From: Flavobacterium sp. ZT3R18
GTDB lineage: Bacteria > Bacteroidota > Bacteroidia > Flavobacteriales > Flavobacteriaceae
Length of the DNA: 64,000 nt
Assembly (NCBI RefSeq): GCF_007097385.1
Contig: NZ_VJZS01000004.1
Coordinates: 124,001-188,000 of the forward strand
Direction: 5' to 3'
How positions within the stretch are numbered: position 1 is the first letter of the stretch; every line of letters begins with the position of its first letter. Shown piece after piece: positions 8,963 through 17,215 of the stretch. The position numbers and the translations under genes were made by a program. The notes beneath the pieces were generated by a model. The model ran no database searches. It worked only from the letters and a program-made list of their open reading frames with translations, and was not told the DNA's origin.

Positions 8963-11122
8963 ATGAAAACCATTATTTTAGCATTCGTTTCTTTATTTAG
9001 TTTAACGCTTTTTTCGCAAGCTACTATTTCGGGTAGAATTATCAATCAAAAAGGAGTTCCAGTTGTAGGCGCCAATGTTTATATTGAAGGAAGCTACGAT
9101 GGTGCTTCGAGCGCCGAAAACGGAATTTTTTCTTTTACCACCACTACCACTGGCAATCAAAATCTGGTAGTTAGTTTCTTGATTTACGAAACTTCAAATA
9201 CGATGATCGATGTGGCTCATTTTCAAAATCAAACCATCAAACTCAAAGATAATGTCAATGCGCTAGATGCGGTTGTGATCACTGCAGGTTCTCTTGATTC
9301 TGGTAGCAAAGCTCGAGTATCGGTACTAAAGCCTTTGGATATTGTAACCACAGCGGGTTCAGCAGGAAATATTGTGGCTGCCTTGCAAACGCTACCAGGC
9401 ACGCAAAAGGTAGGCGACGATGGGAGATTGTTTGTTCGTGGTGGCGAAGCCAATGAAACCCAAACCTACGTAGACGGAATTCGAGTACCACAACCTTACG
9501 GAGCATCGCCGAATAATTTGCCTACACGAAGCCGTTTTTCTCCTTTTCTTTTTAGCGGAATTTCCTTTTCTACAGGCGGGTATTCTGCCGAATATGGAGA
9601 GGCGCTGTCTAGTGTGTTGCTTTTGAATACGATAGACGAACCCGATCAGAGCAAAACGGATATTTCGTTGATGACCGTAGGTGTTGGCCTTGGGAATACC
9701 CAAAAATGGAACAAAAGTTCTTTTAGTATCAATACTTCGTATATCAATTTATCGCCCTATCAAGCCCTTGTTCCGCAAGATGTAGAATGGAAAAGTGCGC
9801 CTCAGTCTTTGTCTGGCGAAATGGTATATCGATACAATTTTGAAAAAGGGATTTTTAAGATCTATGCTGCTTTTGACGCTACCCAATTTGTGATTAAGCA
9901 GGACAACATCAACTCGATTGATAAAATTACGGTTGATTCTAAAAATGATAATCTCTATTTTAATTCCTCTTATGTGGGTGGTTTTGGAGAAAATTGGAAC
10001 ATTACTGCTGGTTTGAGTTATGGCTATAATCAAGGGAAAACGGGTATTGATTTGGATAAATTAGAGAATGCAGAAAAAGCTGCCAATATGAAGCTGAAAT
10101 TGACAAAAAACGTCTCCAATCGTTTTAAATTGTCCTTTGGTACCGATTATTTTATCACTAAATATGATGAAAATTTTACTCGAAATGCAGGAAATACGTT
10201 TGATTATGGCTATGATAACACCATTGGAGCATTATATACAGAAGCCGATATTTTCTTCTCAAAAAAGCTTGCCGCCAAAGTAGGAGTGCGGGCCTCCACC
10301 AATAGTTTGACAAATGATAATTTTGTGTCTCCAAGAATTTCATTTGCCTACAAAATGGCAAAATCCAGTCAATTGTCCTTTGCTTATGGCGACTTTTCCC
10401 AAACACCAAGCGTAGAATATATCAAGTTTTCTAAAAACAATCAATTTGAAAGCGAAAAAGCTTCTCACTTTATCTTGAATTATCAATACCACAGAGAAGG
10501 ACAAACATTTAGAGCCGAAGCATACTATAAAGATTACAGCAATCTAGTTCGATTTGATAGCCCTACAATTGCCTATAATTCGGTTTTTACCAATGATGGA
10601 AAAGGATACGCCAAAGGATTGGATTTGTTTTGGAGAGACGGAAAAACCATTAAGAATTTAGAATACTGGATTTCGTATTCTTATATTGATACAGAACGCT
10701 TGTATAAAAATTATCCAACTCAGGTAACTCCCAACTTTGTTCCCAACAATAGTTTGTCAATAGTAACTAAATATTGGATTATGGACTGGAAATCTCAAAT
10801 AGGTTTTACCAATTCCTTTAGTACAGGAAGACCTTATAACAACCCAAATGAAACTCAATTCATGAACGGAAAAACAAAATCATATAACGATTTGAGCTTC
10901 AACTGGGCGTATTTACTGACTACTCAAAAGATTTTGTACTTCTCAGTTTCGAATGTTTTAGGAGCCAATAATATTCATGGATACAACTATGCCGTTAAAC
11001 CTGATACCAATGGAGAATACAGGCGAAGCGCCATCAAACCAGCTGCGGATCGGTTCTTCTTTGTAGGTTTCTTTTGGACTATCAGCAAAAATAAAAATGA
11101 CAATCAATTAAAGAATTTGTAA
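8963..11122 (+). CDS. TonB-dependent receptor with carboxypeptidase-regulatory-like domain
   Basis: The ATG at 8963 (MKTIILAFVSLFSLTLFSQ) starts a clear signal peptide; the Met at 8933 would put 10 extra residues before it. From 8963 the protein has 719 residues. Residues about 20-105 form the CarboxypepD_reg-like domain (ISGRIINQKGVPVVGANVYIEG), about 110-225 the plug (GNIVAALQTLPGTQKVGDDG, RGGEANETQTYVDGIRV), and the rest a 22-strand barrel ending in F-x-W-T-I. It would take up a ligand across the outer membrane using TonB energy. The substrate is not known. It is the first gene of a co-directional run that continues into signalling genes, which suggests ligand-responsive expression. Confidence 0.92.
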   Translation: MKTIILAFVSLFSLTLFSQATISGRIINQKGVPVVGANVYIEGSYDGASSAENGIFSFTTTTTGNQNLVVSFLIYETSNTMIDVAHFQNQTIKLKDNVNALDAVVITAGSLDSGSKARVSVLKPLDIVTTAGSAGNIVAALQTLPGTQKVGDDGRLFVRGGEANETQTYVDGIRVPQPYGASPNNLPTRSRFSPFLFSGISFSTGGYSAEYGEALSSVLLLNTIDEPDQSKTDISLMTVGVGLGNTQKWNKSSFSINTSYINLSPYQALVPQDVEWKSAPQSLSGEMVYRYNFEKGIFKIYAAFDATQFVIKQDNINSIDKITVDSKNDNLYFNSSYVGGFGENWNITAGLSYGYNQGKTGIDLDKLENAEKAANMKLKLTKNVSNRFKLSFGTDYFITKYDENFTRNAGNTFDYGYDNTIGALYTEADIFFSKKLAAKVGVRASTNSLTNDNFVSPRISFAYKMAKSSQLSFAYGDFSQTPSVEYIKFSKNNQFESEKASHFILNYQYHREGQTFRAEAYYKDYSNLVRFDSPTIAYNSVFTNDGKGYAKGLDLFWRDGKTIKNLEYWISYSYIDTERLYKNYPTQVTPNFVPNNSLSIVTKYWIMDWKSQIGFTNSFSTGRPYNNPNETQFMNGKTKSYNDLSFNWAYLLTTQKILYFSVSNVLGANNIHGYNYAVKPDTNGEYRRSAIKPAADRFFFVGFFWTISKNKNDNQLKNL

Positions 11123-11133
11123 ATCGATTGTGC

Positions 11134-11190
11134 GTAGAGACGTTGCACTGCAACGTCTTTCCCGCAACATCTTTGATGCAACGTCTCTAC
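11134..11190. repeat. Inverted repeat GTAGAGACGTTGCA
   Basis: A 14-bp perfect inverted repeat (11134-11147 and 11177-11190) with nested GCAACGTCTTTC copies reaching 11209. It lies in the 237-bp gap after the receptor gene and may act as its terminator or be a dispersed repeat. Confidence 0.75.
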
Positions 11191-11359
11191 ACGCAACGTC
11201 TTTCCTGCAACAACAATTCATCCATAAAAATTGACAGTTCGGTATCATTAAATTTTAAAAGCCTTACAATCAATATAAATTTGTTCAAGAAATAAATCGA
11301 TAACAATTTCAATAGCAATTTCAATTTTTAAAATTAATAACAACTAAAAATCAACCACT

Positions 11360-11767
11360 ATGTTAAAAATTATTACCACAATTGCATTTTTTGTTTGTAG
11401 TCTAATGTCTGCTCAAAATGTCAATCTTACCGTTTCTGTTTCAGGTTTAAAGAATAACACTGGAGTTCTGAAAGTAGGTTTGTACAACTCGGAAGGAACG
11501 TTTCTAAAATCAATTTACAAAAGTATTCGTTCTGAAATTAAAGAGAACGGAGCCAAGGTTACTTTTGAAGGTATTCCAAAAGGAGAGTATGCCATTTCAG
11601 TCTACCAGGATGAAAACAACAATGGGAAATTGGATAAAAACGTAATGGGAATTCCCTCCGAAGATGTTGCTTGTTCTAATAATGCCAAAGGATTTATGGG
11701 GCCTCCAAAATATAAAGATGCCAAATTCGACATAGAAAAAAATCAAATAATAGAGATAAAGTTCTAA
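11360..11767 (+). CDS. DUF2141 domain-containing secreted protein
   Basis: 135 residues with a signal peptide (MLKIITTIAFFVCSLMSAQ). The body reads LTVSVSGLKNNTGVLKVGLYNSEGTF, then IPKGEYAISVYQDENNNGKLDKN and MGIPSEDVACSNNAKGFMGPP, which are the hallmark phrases of DUF2141. Such small periplasmic or surface proteins commonly accompany TonB receptors in Bacteroidetes; the function is unknown. It sits 31 bp before the next gene and is probably co-transcribed with it. Confidence 0.88.
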   Translation: MLKIITTIAFFVCSLMSAQNVNLTVSVSGLKNNTGVLKVGLYNSEGTFLKSIYKSIRSEIKENGAKVTFEGIPKGEYAISVYQDENNNGKLDKNVMGIPSEDVACSNNAKGFMGPPKYKDAKFDIEKNQIIEIKF

Positions 11768-11798
11768 AAATAACATTAACTATCTAAATTTAATTAAA

Positions 11799-12419
11799 AT
11801 GAAAAAGATTATCACCAGTATCGCATTATTCGTAGCTGTAATAAGTTCAGCTCAAGGACAGTTTGAACAAGGAATGGGCAGTGCCTTTAAACTTTGGAAG
11901 GAAGGAAAAAGCACAGAAGCATCGGCAATGTTCGAAAGAATAGCGTCGGCAGATAAAACCAGTTGGTTGCCTAATTATTATGTAGCACTGGTTAATACCA
12001 CCACTTCTTTTGGAACTCAGGATAAAACTCAAGTAAATGCTTTGCTGACCAAAGCCCAGAATGCCTTAGATGCAGAAATGATAAAAGATCAAAATAATGC
12101 CGAGTTGTATGTAATGCAAGCCATGATTTACACCGCTTGGATTGTTGTAGATCCGATGACGAACAGCATGAAATATTCGGGTAAAACCATGGAAATGTAT
12201 GCCAAAGCCGAAGCATTATCGCCAGAAAATCCAAGAGCAGTCTTCGGAAAAGCGGATTTTCAAATACAGGGTGCGAAATGGACAGGAGTTGATACTAAAC
12301 CTTTATGTCAAGAAGTTGATAAATCTATTGGACTTTTTGCTACTTTTAAACCCGAAACGCCTTTCTCTCCAAAATGGGGATTGGACAGAGCGCTGGAAAC
12401 TCAGAAAAATTGTAAATAA
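11799..12419 (+). CDS. Secreted TPR-like protein of unknown function
   Basis: 206 residues with a signal peptide (MKKIITSIALFVAVISSAQ). The mature part is helical: FKLWKEGKSTEASAMFERIA is a good TPR-type helix pair, and later AELYVMQAMIYTAW and MEMYAKAEALSPENPRA are two further TPR-like helices. No enzyme motif is present. It stands between the DUF2141 gene and the histidine kinase gene with only 5 bp to the latter, so it may be a periplasmic partner of the receptor or of the sensor; that is inferred from position alone. Confidence 0.75.
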   Translation: MKKIITSIALFVAVISSAQGQFEQGMGSAFKLWKEGKSTEASAMFERIASADKTSWLPNYYVALVNTTTSFGTQDKTQVNALLTKAQNALDAEMIKDQNNAELYVMQAMIYTAWIVVDPMTNSMKYSGKTMEMYAKAEALSPENPRAVFGKADFQIQGAKWTGVDTKPLCQEVDKSIGLFATFKPETPFSPKWGLDRALETQKNCK

Positions 12420-12424
12420 AATAG

Positions 12425-13792
12425 ATGAAAAAACAAATGGAAAATCAAAGGATATATACATTTAATGAATTGAGAAAAGCTGCGATGCGTTACTTTAAAA
12501 TTGCTTTGATTTTTACATTAGTTTTTACTTTTATTCAGGGGAGTTTTGAGATAGAAAATTTCTTAAAGGCGTTAGTGTCAAGTCTGATTTATTCTTTTGG
12601 AATTGGTTTTGGAATAAGTTTTATCAATTCTGTTTTAGATAAAAAATGGGATTGGCTGGAACAAACCAATTTGAGAGTATATTTTGGAATAATTACCACA
12701 GTTTTGTATACCGTTCCAGTTGTTTTGGGGATTAATTATCTAATTTTTGTGGTTTTTGGGAAAATGGACGCTTCGAAATTTTTTGGGGCAGGTATGTTGT
12801 GGACTCATTTGTTTTATATTATTCTTACTTTGGGAGTTTCGGTTTTTATGCATGCTCGTAGTTTTATGCTGAATTGGAAGCAAGCCTCAAAAACCGAAGT
12901 AACCCAGCAAAGAATCATCGCGGGAACTGCCAATGCAAAGTTTGAAACCTTAAAAAATCAAATTGATCCGCATTTTCTCTTCAATAGTTTGAATGTGTTG
13001 AGTTCATTGATAGAGGAAAATCCAGAAAATGCGCAACGGTTTACCACTTCTTTGTCCAAAATTTATCGGTATGTTTTGGAACAAAAAGACAAAGAATTGG
13101 TTTCGGTTGCCGAAGAGTTGTCTTTTGCCAAAACGTATATGAATCTGTTGAAAATGCGTTTCGAAAATAGTTTGTTTTACGAATTGCCGGAAACAGCAAT
13201 AAATCCAGAGGCCAAAGTAGTACCGCTTTCGTTGCAGCTGTTATTAGAGAATACAGTAAAGCACAATGTGGTTAGCGAACAAAGACCGTTGCACATTCGG
13301 ATATTTATTGAAGGAGATTATTTGGTCATTCAAAATGATTATCAAAAGAAAGAAGTGTTGCAAAGCCGTCAAGGCGTAGGGTTGCAAAATATAGTCGATC
13401 GCTACTCCATTATTACCAACAGAAAGGTATTGATAGAGCAAAATGAACAAACGTTTACTGTTAAGATACCTATTTTGACCAAACAAATTAGTGTTATGGA
13501 AACAACTTCAAATTACAGTGAAAATAATGCCTATTACAGAGCAAAAAAGAGAGTAGAGCAACTCAAAGGATTTTATGGGAACTTAATCTCCTATTGTTGT
13601 GTGATACCAATTTTAATTTTTGTTAATCTCACTTATATGCCAAAATTTCATTGGTTTTGGTTCTCAACAGCAGGTTGGGGATTCGGGTTAACGATGCATG
13701 CTTTTAAGGTATTTGGTTATGGAACCGATTGGGAAGAGAGAAAAATAAAAGAAATATTGGATAAAGAAGACGACAAACAAACTTGGAAATAG
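12425..13792 (+). CDS. LytS/YehU-type histidine kinase with C-terminal 2TM domain
   Basis: 455 residues. Four membrane segments (about 25-40, 48-68, 85-108 and 122-145) precede a His_kinase domain whose phosphoacceptor is His183 in NQIDPHFLFNSLN. A HATPase-like part follows (LLENTVKHN, GVGLQNIVDRY). Residues about 370-455 form a 2TM domain (RAKKRVEQLKGFYGNLISY, two hydrophobic segments, then DWEERKIKEIL). The cognate regulator is the LytTR protein downstream. A 2TM domain fused behind the kinase, with three free 2TM proteins following, suggests that these small membrane domains act together, by inference. Confidence 0.88.
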   Translation: MKKQMENQRIYTFNELRKAAMRYFKIALIFTLVFTFIQGSFEIENFLKALVSSLIYSFGIGFGISFINSVLDKKWDWLEQTNLRVYFGIITTVLYTVPVVLGINYLIFVVFGKMDASKFFGAGMLWTHLFYIILTLGVSVFMHARSFMLNWKQASKTEVTQQRIIAGTANAKFETLKNQIDPHFLFNSLNVLSSLIEENPENAQRFTTSLSKIYRYVLEQKDKELVSVAEELSFAKTYMNLLKMRFENSLFYELPETAINPEAKVVPLSLQLLLENTVKHNVVSEQRPLHIRIFIEGDYLVIQNDYQKKEVLQSRQGVGLQNIVDRYSIITNRKVLIEQNEQTFTVKIPILTKQISVMETTSNYSENNAYYRAKKRVEQLKGFYGNLISYCCVIPILIFVNLTYMPKFHWFWFSTAGWGFGLTMHAFKVFGYGTDWEERKIKEILDKEDDKQTWK

Positions 13793-13794
13793 TC

Positions 13795-14121
13795 ATGGAA
13801 ATACATAGAAAAGAATATCAAGAAAACGAACTTGTTGAGATAGCGAGAAGGAAAGTAAAGAAGTTAAAAGGATTTTATATTCATGCTTTTATTTATTTAA
13901 TAGGAGTAATGGTTTTTATTCTAAAAGAATATTTAGGTGTACCATTTAATTTTTTTGCTCTAAAGCATATTAACTTTTTTGTACTGGCAATTTGGTCGAC
14001 CGTTTTTTTTATATCAGCAATTGACATATTGATTACATATCAATTTTTTGGAGAAAATTGGGAAGAGCGTACAATAAAAAGCATAATGGAAAAGGAATCT
14101 AAAAAACAAATTTGGAAATAA
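13795..14121 (+). CDS. 2TM domain-containing protein
   Basis: The ATG at 13795 gives 108 residues and lies 2 bp after the kinase stop; a TTG at 13783 in the same frame would overlap the kinase end. The pattern is the 2TM one: ARRKVKKLKGFYIHAFIYL, two membrane segments, then NWEERTIKSIMEKE. It ends KKQIWK, like the kinase's own tail KQTWK. The function of stand-alone 2TM proteins is not known. Confidence 0.82.
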   Translation: MEIHRKEYQENELVEIARRKVKKLKGFYIHAFIYLIGVMVFILKEYLGVPFNFFALKHINFFVLAIWSTVFFISAIDILITYQFFGENWEERTIKSIMEKESKKQIWK

Positions 14122-14123
14122 TC

Positions 14124-14429
14124 ATGGAAAATCAATATACAGAAGAAGATCGCTACTATAAAGCGAGAAAAAGAGTCGAGGAAATAAAAGGTTTTTATGG
14201 AAACTTGATTTCGTATATCTCGGTAAACTGTTTTTTAATAGTATTAAATTTAGTTACATCCCCAGAGTATTTATGGTTCTTTTGGCCGTTATTGGGATGG
14301 GGAATGGGAGTATTCTTCCATGGTTTAAAAGTATTTAATTTTATGCCTTTCTTTAGTAAAGATTGGGAGGAGAAAAAAATCAAAGAATTTATGGAAAAAG
14401 AGGAGCAAACAAAAAAATCTTGGAAATAA
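14124..14429 (+). CDS. 2TM domain-containing protein
   Basis: The ATG at 14124 gives 101 residues and lies 2 bp after the previous stop, the same junction as between the kinase and the first 2TM protein. ARKRVEEIKGFYGNLISYI and DWEEKKIKEFMEKEE are nearly the same as in the kinase's C-terminal domain, so this copy probably arose by duplication from it. It ends KKSWK. Confidence 0.82.
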   Translation: MENQYTEEDRYYKARKRVEEIKGFYGNLISYISVNCFLIVLNLVTSPEYLWFFWPLLGWGMGVFFHGLKVFNFMPFFSKDWEEKKIKEFMEKEEQTKKSWK

Positions 14430-14444
14430 TAAAATAGAAACAAA

Positions 14445-14798
14445 ATGGGAAGATACAGAAAACAATTATTTGAAAATTTTCAGGATGAAAATTTCAATCC
14501 GGACGCAAGATATGAATTGGCTTATAAACGGGTAAAAAGAATCAAAGGGTTTTATGTACATGCATTGGTTTATGTGCTTGTAAATGGGTATTCAATTATT
14601 TCTGGCTATAATCATACCTCGCATGCCGATGCTGCTTTTTTTGAATGGGAGAATCTTTCAGTTGCATTTTTTTGGGGAATAGGATTGTTGGCTCATGGAA
14701 TGTCTGTTTTTGGAAGAGATATCTTTTTTGGACATCGTTGGGAAGAAAGGAAAATCCAAGAATTTATGGATAAGGATAAAAGCCAAAAGTGGGAGTGA
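14445..14798 (+). CDS. 2TM domain-containing protein
   Basis: 117 residues, starting 15 bp after the previous gene. It has a longer N-terminus (MGRYRKQLFENFQDENF), then AYKRVKRIKGFYVHALVYV, two membrane segments and RWEERKIQEFMDKD. It ends SQKWE, so the Trp near the C-terminus is kept. It is the most divergent of the four 2TM copies in this cluster. Confidence 0.8.
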   Translation: MGRYRKQLFENFQDENFNPDARYELAYKRVKRIKGFYVHALVYVLVNGYSIISGYNHTSHADAAFFEWENLSVAFFWGIGLLAHGMSVFGRDIFFGHRWEERKIQEFMDKDKSQKWE

Positions 14799-14818
14799 AA
14801 GGCAGTATTCAGTTAGCA

Positions 14819-14956
14819 GAAAGCAGTATTCAGAAAGCAGTATTCAGAAAGCAGTATTCAGAAAGCAGTAATCTGTAATATGCAAACTGGAATCTAAATT
14901 CTGCAACCTCTATTCTCTATTTTCTAAAATCTAAAATCTAAAATCTACAATTTAAA
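14819..14956. repeat. Tandem AAAGCAGTATTCAG units and TCTAAAA heptads
   Basis: Three to four tandem copies of the 15-mer AGAAAGCAGTATTCA are followed by a stretch built of TCTAAAA/TCTGCAA heptads directly before the regulator start at 14958. Similar text occurs at 42405-42445, 33780-33815 and 51628-51670, always between genes. Confidence 0.7.
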
Positions 14957-14957
14957 A

Positions 14958-15728
14958 ATGACCACAATAATAATCGAAGACGAAAAACCAGCAGCAAGAT
15001 TATTGCAACGCAAACTCGAAAAAATAAATATTCAAGTAGGAGTGATGCTTCATTCTGTAGAAGAATCTATAGATTGGTTTTCGAAAAATGAACACCCTGA
15101 TTTAATTTTTTTAGACATTCAATTATCAGATGGATTGTCCTTTGAAATCTTCGAAAAAATAGAGATAAAAAGTGCTGTTATTTTTACCACCGCTTATGAT
15201 GAATATGCGTTGCGCGCATTCAAATTAAACAGCGTTGATTACCTTCTAAAACCCATTGATGAAGATGATTTGGAAGTGGCAGTTTTAAAATTTAAAGACC
15301 GTTTGCAGTTTCCGAAAACGGCAGGAAAAGAATCCATGCAGTTTGATTTTGAAGAGATCAAAAAAATGCTTTCGAACCCTTATGAAAAAACATTCAAAAA
15401 AAGGTTTACCGTCAAAATAGGGCAGCACCTTAAAGTGATTTCAACTGATGAAATAGAGTGTTTTTTTAGTGAAAATAAAGGAACCTATATTCATACTTTT
15501 GATAATAGAAATTATTTGATTGATAGTACTTTGGAGCTTTTGGAGCAAGAATTAGACACCGCCGCTTTTTATCGAATCAGTAGAAAATTTATTATTCCGC
15601 TTAAGGCAATAAAGGAAATCGTAATGTACAGCAACTCAAGACTGAAGATTATTTTGCCGTCTTACAAAGAAGATGAGGTGGTTGTGAGTAGAGAAAAAGT
15701 GTCTGATTTTAAAAATTGGATAGGTTAA
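14958..15728 (+). CDS. LytTR-family response regulator
   Basis: 256 residues. The receiver domain fills residues 1 to about 120, with the acidic pair EDE at 7-9, the phosphoacceptor Asp53 (LIFLDIQLSDG), Thr in IFTTAYDEYALRAF and Lys in DYLLKPID. The LytTR DNA-binding domain fills about 150-256 (FTVKIGQHLKVISTDEIECF, SRKFIIPLKAIKEI). It is the expected partner of the LytS-type kinase located about 1.2 kb upstream, with the three 2TM genes between. The targets may include the receptor cluster, which is inference. Confidence 0.92.
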   Translation: MTTIIIEDEKPAARLLQRKLEKINIQVGVMLHSVEESIDWFSKNEHPDLIFLDIQLSDGLSFEIFEKIEIKSAVIFTTAYDEYALRAFKLNSVDYLLKPIDEDDLEVAVLKFKDRLQFPKTAGKESMQFDFEEIKKMLSNPYEKTFKKRFTVKIGQHLKVISTDEIECFFSENKGTYIHTFDNRNYLIDSTLELLEQELDTAAFYRISRKFIIPLKAIKEIVMYSNSRLKIILPSYKEDEVVVSREKVSDFKNWIG

Positions 15729-15820
15729 GACTATATCGAAAATAAAGTTTAGGTAATTGCGTTCAAAACGCTGGATTGTATAAAGTTAAGTATTTTGTAT
15801 AGATTTTTGTTATAGCGGTT

Positions 15821-16594
15821 TTAAGCCTTGATTAGCGTTTTTCTAATGCCAATTAGGATAAAAACAAATATGGTGTAAGCGATAAAAAAAGGTACGATGA
15901 ATTCGATGTAATGTAATGGCAACATTACGGCAATAATCAATAATTGAAAACCCAATCCGTAAACCGAAAGAAAGGTCATAAACCAATTTGGAAATGTTTT
16001 TACCTTGTAGGCGTCTTTGTCTAAGGTGTGAATTATTTTATCAAATGCTCCATAGACAACAGTGTAAATCAGGAACAAAATATCAACCCATTTTTGACTT
16101 TCTCCGGGTAAAGCTCGAGGAGATTTGTTCTCGAAAATCTGACTGGTTTTGTCTCCGCCAACCGATTTGTTTCTCAAAATCACATAGTAGTAATTGTATA
16201 AAGTGCCTTGTAATTGTATCCCGATAAAAGCCAAAATAGTCATTCCAAAAGTAGTTTTAGAGACATAACAAATAGCCATAAAAATCAAAAAATTCAGAAT
16301 AATATCAAATACACTATCGAGGTATCTTCCGGTATAAGAAGGCGTGTTTTTGATGCGTGCCAATTCGCCATCGGCAGCATCAATTATCGATTTTAAAATG
16401 ATGAAAAAAGCGGCTGAAAAGTAATGGTTTTGCAAAATACAATAGATTCCAATTACCCCAGAAATACCAAAAAGGAAGGTAATATGAATGGGAGTAAATC
16501 GAGTATTTTTTAATTTAGAGGCAAGTATTTTGGCAAGCGGTCTTCCGTAATCGGATAAGTCAATGAATTTATCCTGAGCAGCAAGTTTAGACAT
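15821..16594 (-). CDS. CDP-alcohol phosphatidyltransferase family protein
   Basis: The ATG at 16594 (MSKLAAQDKFIDLSDYGRP) gives 257 residues; a TTG at 16624 would add 10. The family signature D-G-x2-A-R-x8-G-x3-D-x3-D is complete, running from DGELAR through TGRYLDSVFD. Five to six membrane segments surround it. These integral membrane enzymes transfer a phosphatidyl group from CDP-diacylglycerol, or a similar group, to an alcohol. The acceptor cannot be deduced; an inositol-phosphate or glycerol-type acceptor is possible. Confidence 0.88.
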   Translation of the reverse strand: MSKLAAQDKFIDLSDYGRPLAKILASKLKNTRFTPIHITFLFGISGVIGIYCILQNHYFSAAFFIILKSIIDAADGELARIKNTPSYTGRYLDSVFDIILNFLIFMAICYVSKTTFGMTILAFIGIQLQGTLYNYYYVILRNKSVGGDKTSQIFENKSPRALPGESQKWVDILFLIYTVVYGAFDKIIHTLDKDAYKVKTFPNWFMTFLSVYGLGFQLLIIAVMLPLHYIEFIVPFFIAYTIFVFILIGIRKTLIKA

Positions 16595-16807
16595 TTTAAT
16601 AGGTAAAACAACAAAATGTGACAATATAGTCAGTCTACAAAAGTAATGCTATTTTGAGTATTTGGAAGATAAACCCAAGTTAAAAAAAGGGAGAGTAATA
16701 GGCTTAAATCTAGAATCTGCATTAGACTTCATGACGAAGACACAATTCAATAGATAATCTACCCGCCTCTAAAATTTGGGATTATTAGATTAGAGAAGAC
16801 AATTGGT

Positions 16808-17032
16808 ATGACTCGTCCAAACCCCGAAAGGGGTGTAAAGATTATAGAAAATATAGGACATCGACGAGCAAATCCCGAAGGGATGAAATTATTCACCTTT
16901 TTTTATTAAAAACCTCCATCCGAATAATCCATACATGCAGATGTAAAAACACCACCCTCTTCGGGGTTTTTGCGCGATGGAATTTCTTATTTCTATAATC
17001 ATTTTACCCTTTCAGGGTTTTCAGAAGTCATA
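16808..17032. repeat. Long imperfect inverted repeat, MITE-like
   Basis: The left half (about 16808-16890) reads TATGACTCGTCCAAACCCCG, AAAGGGGTG, GATTATAGAAAAT and later AATCCCGAAGGGATG. The right half read on the minus strand (17032 to about 16950) has TTATGACTTCTGAAAACCCT, GAAAGGGT, GATTATAGAAAT and AACCCCGAAGAGGG in the same order. No coding potential is seen in the 620-bp gap 16595-17215. Confidence 0.65.
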
Positions 17033-17105
17033 AAAGATTGTGTATGACATGCAACAATCAAAAAATACAATGATTTCTAATGTGGAATCTGGGCAAAAAA
17101 AAGAA

Positions 17106-17184
17106 ACCATATAAGTGATATAAGAACATATAAATACGAGTCAAATGAAGCTAGACTTAAATGAACTTATATCACTTATATGGT
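17106..17184. repeat. 19-bp perfect inverted repeat
   Basis: ACCATATAAGTGATATAAG (17106-17124) is repeated in exact inversion at 17166-17184, separated by 41 bp. It sits 31 bp past the end of the heme A synthase gene and could end that transcript or be another dispersed palindrome. Confidence 0.75.
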
Positions 17185-17215
17185 TAAATTGTTTTTGCTG
17201 TTTGTTTAAAAAAGA

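Noticed and set aside
13783..13794. TTG start for the first 2TM gene (and TTG at 14112 for the second)
   Set aside because: ATG codons 12 bp later lie just after the preceding stops and give the normal 2TM start.
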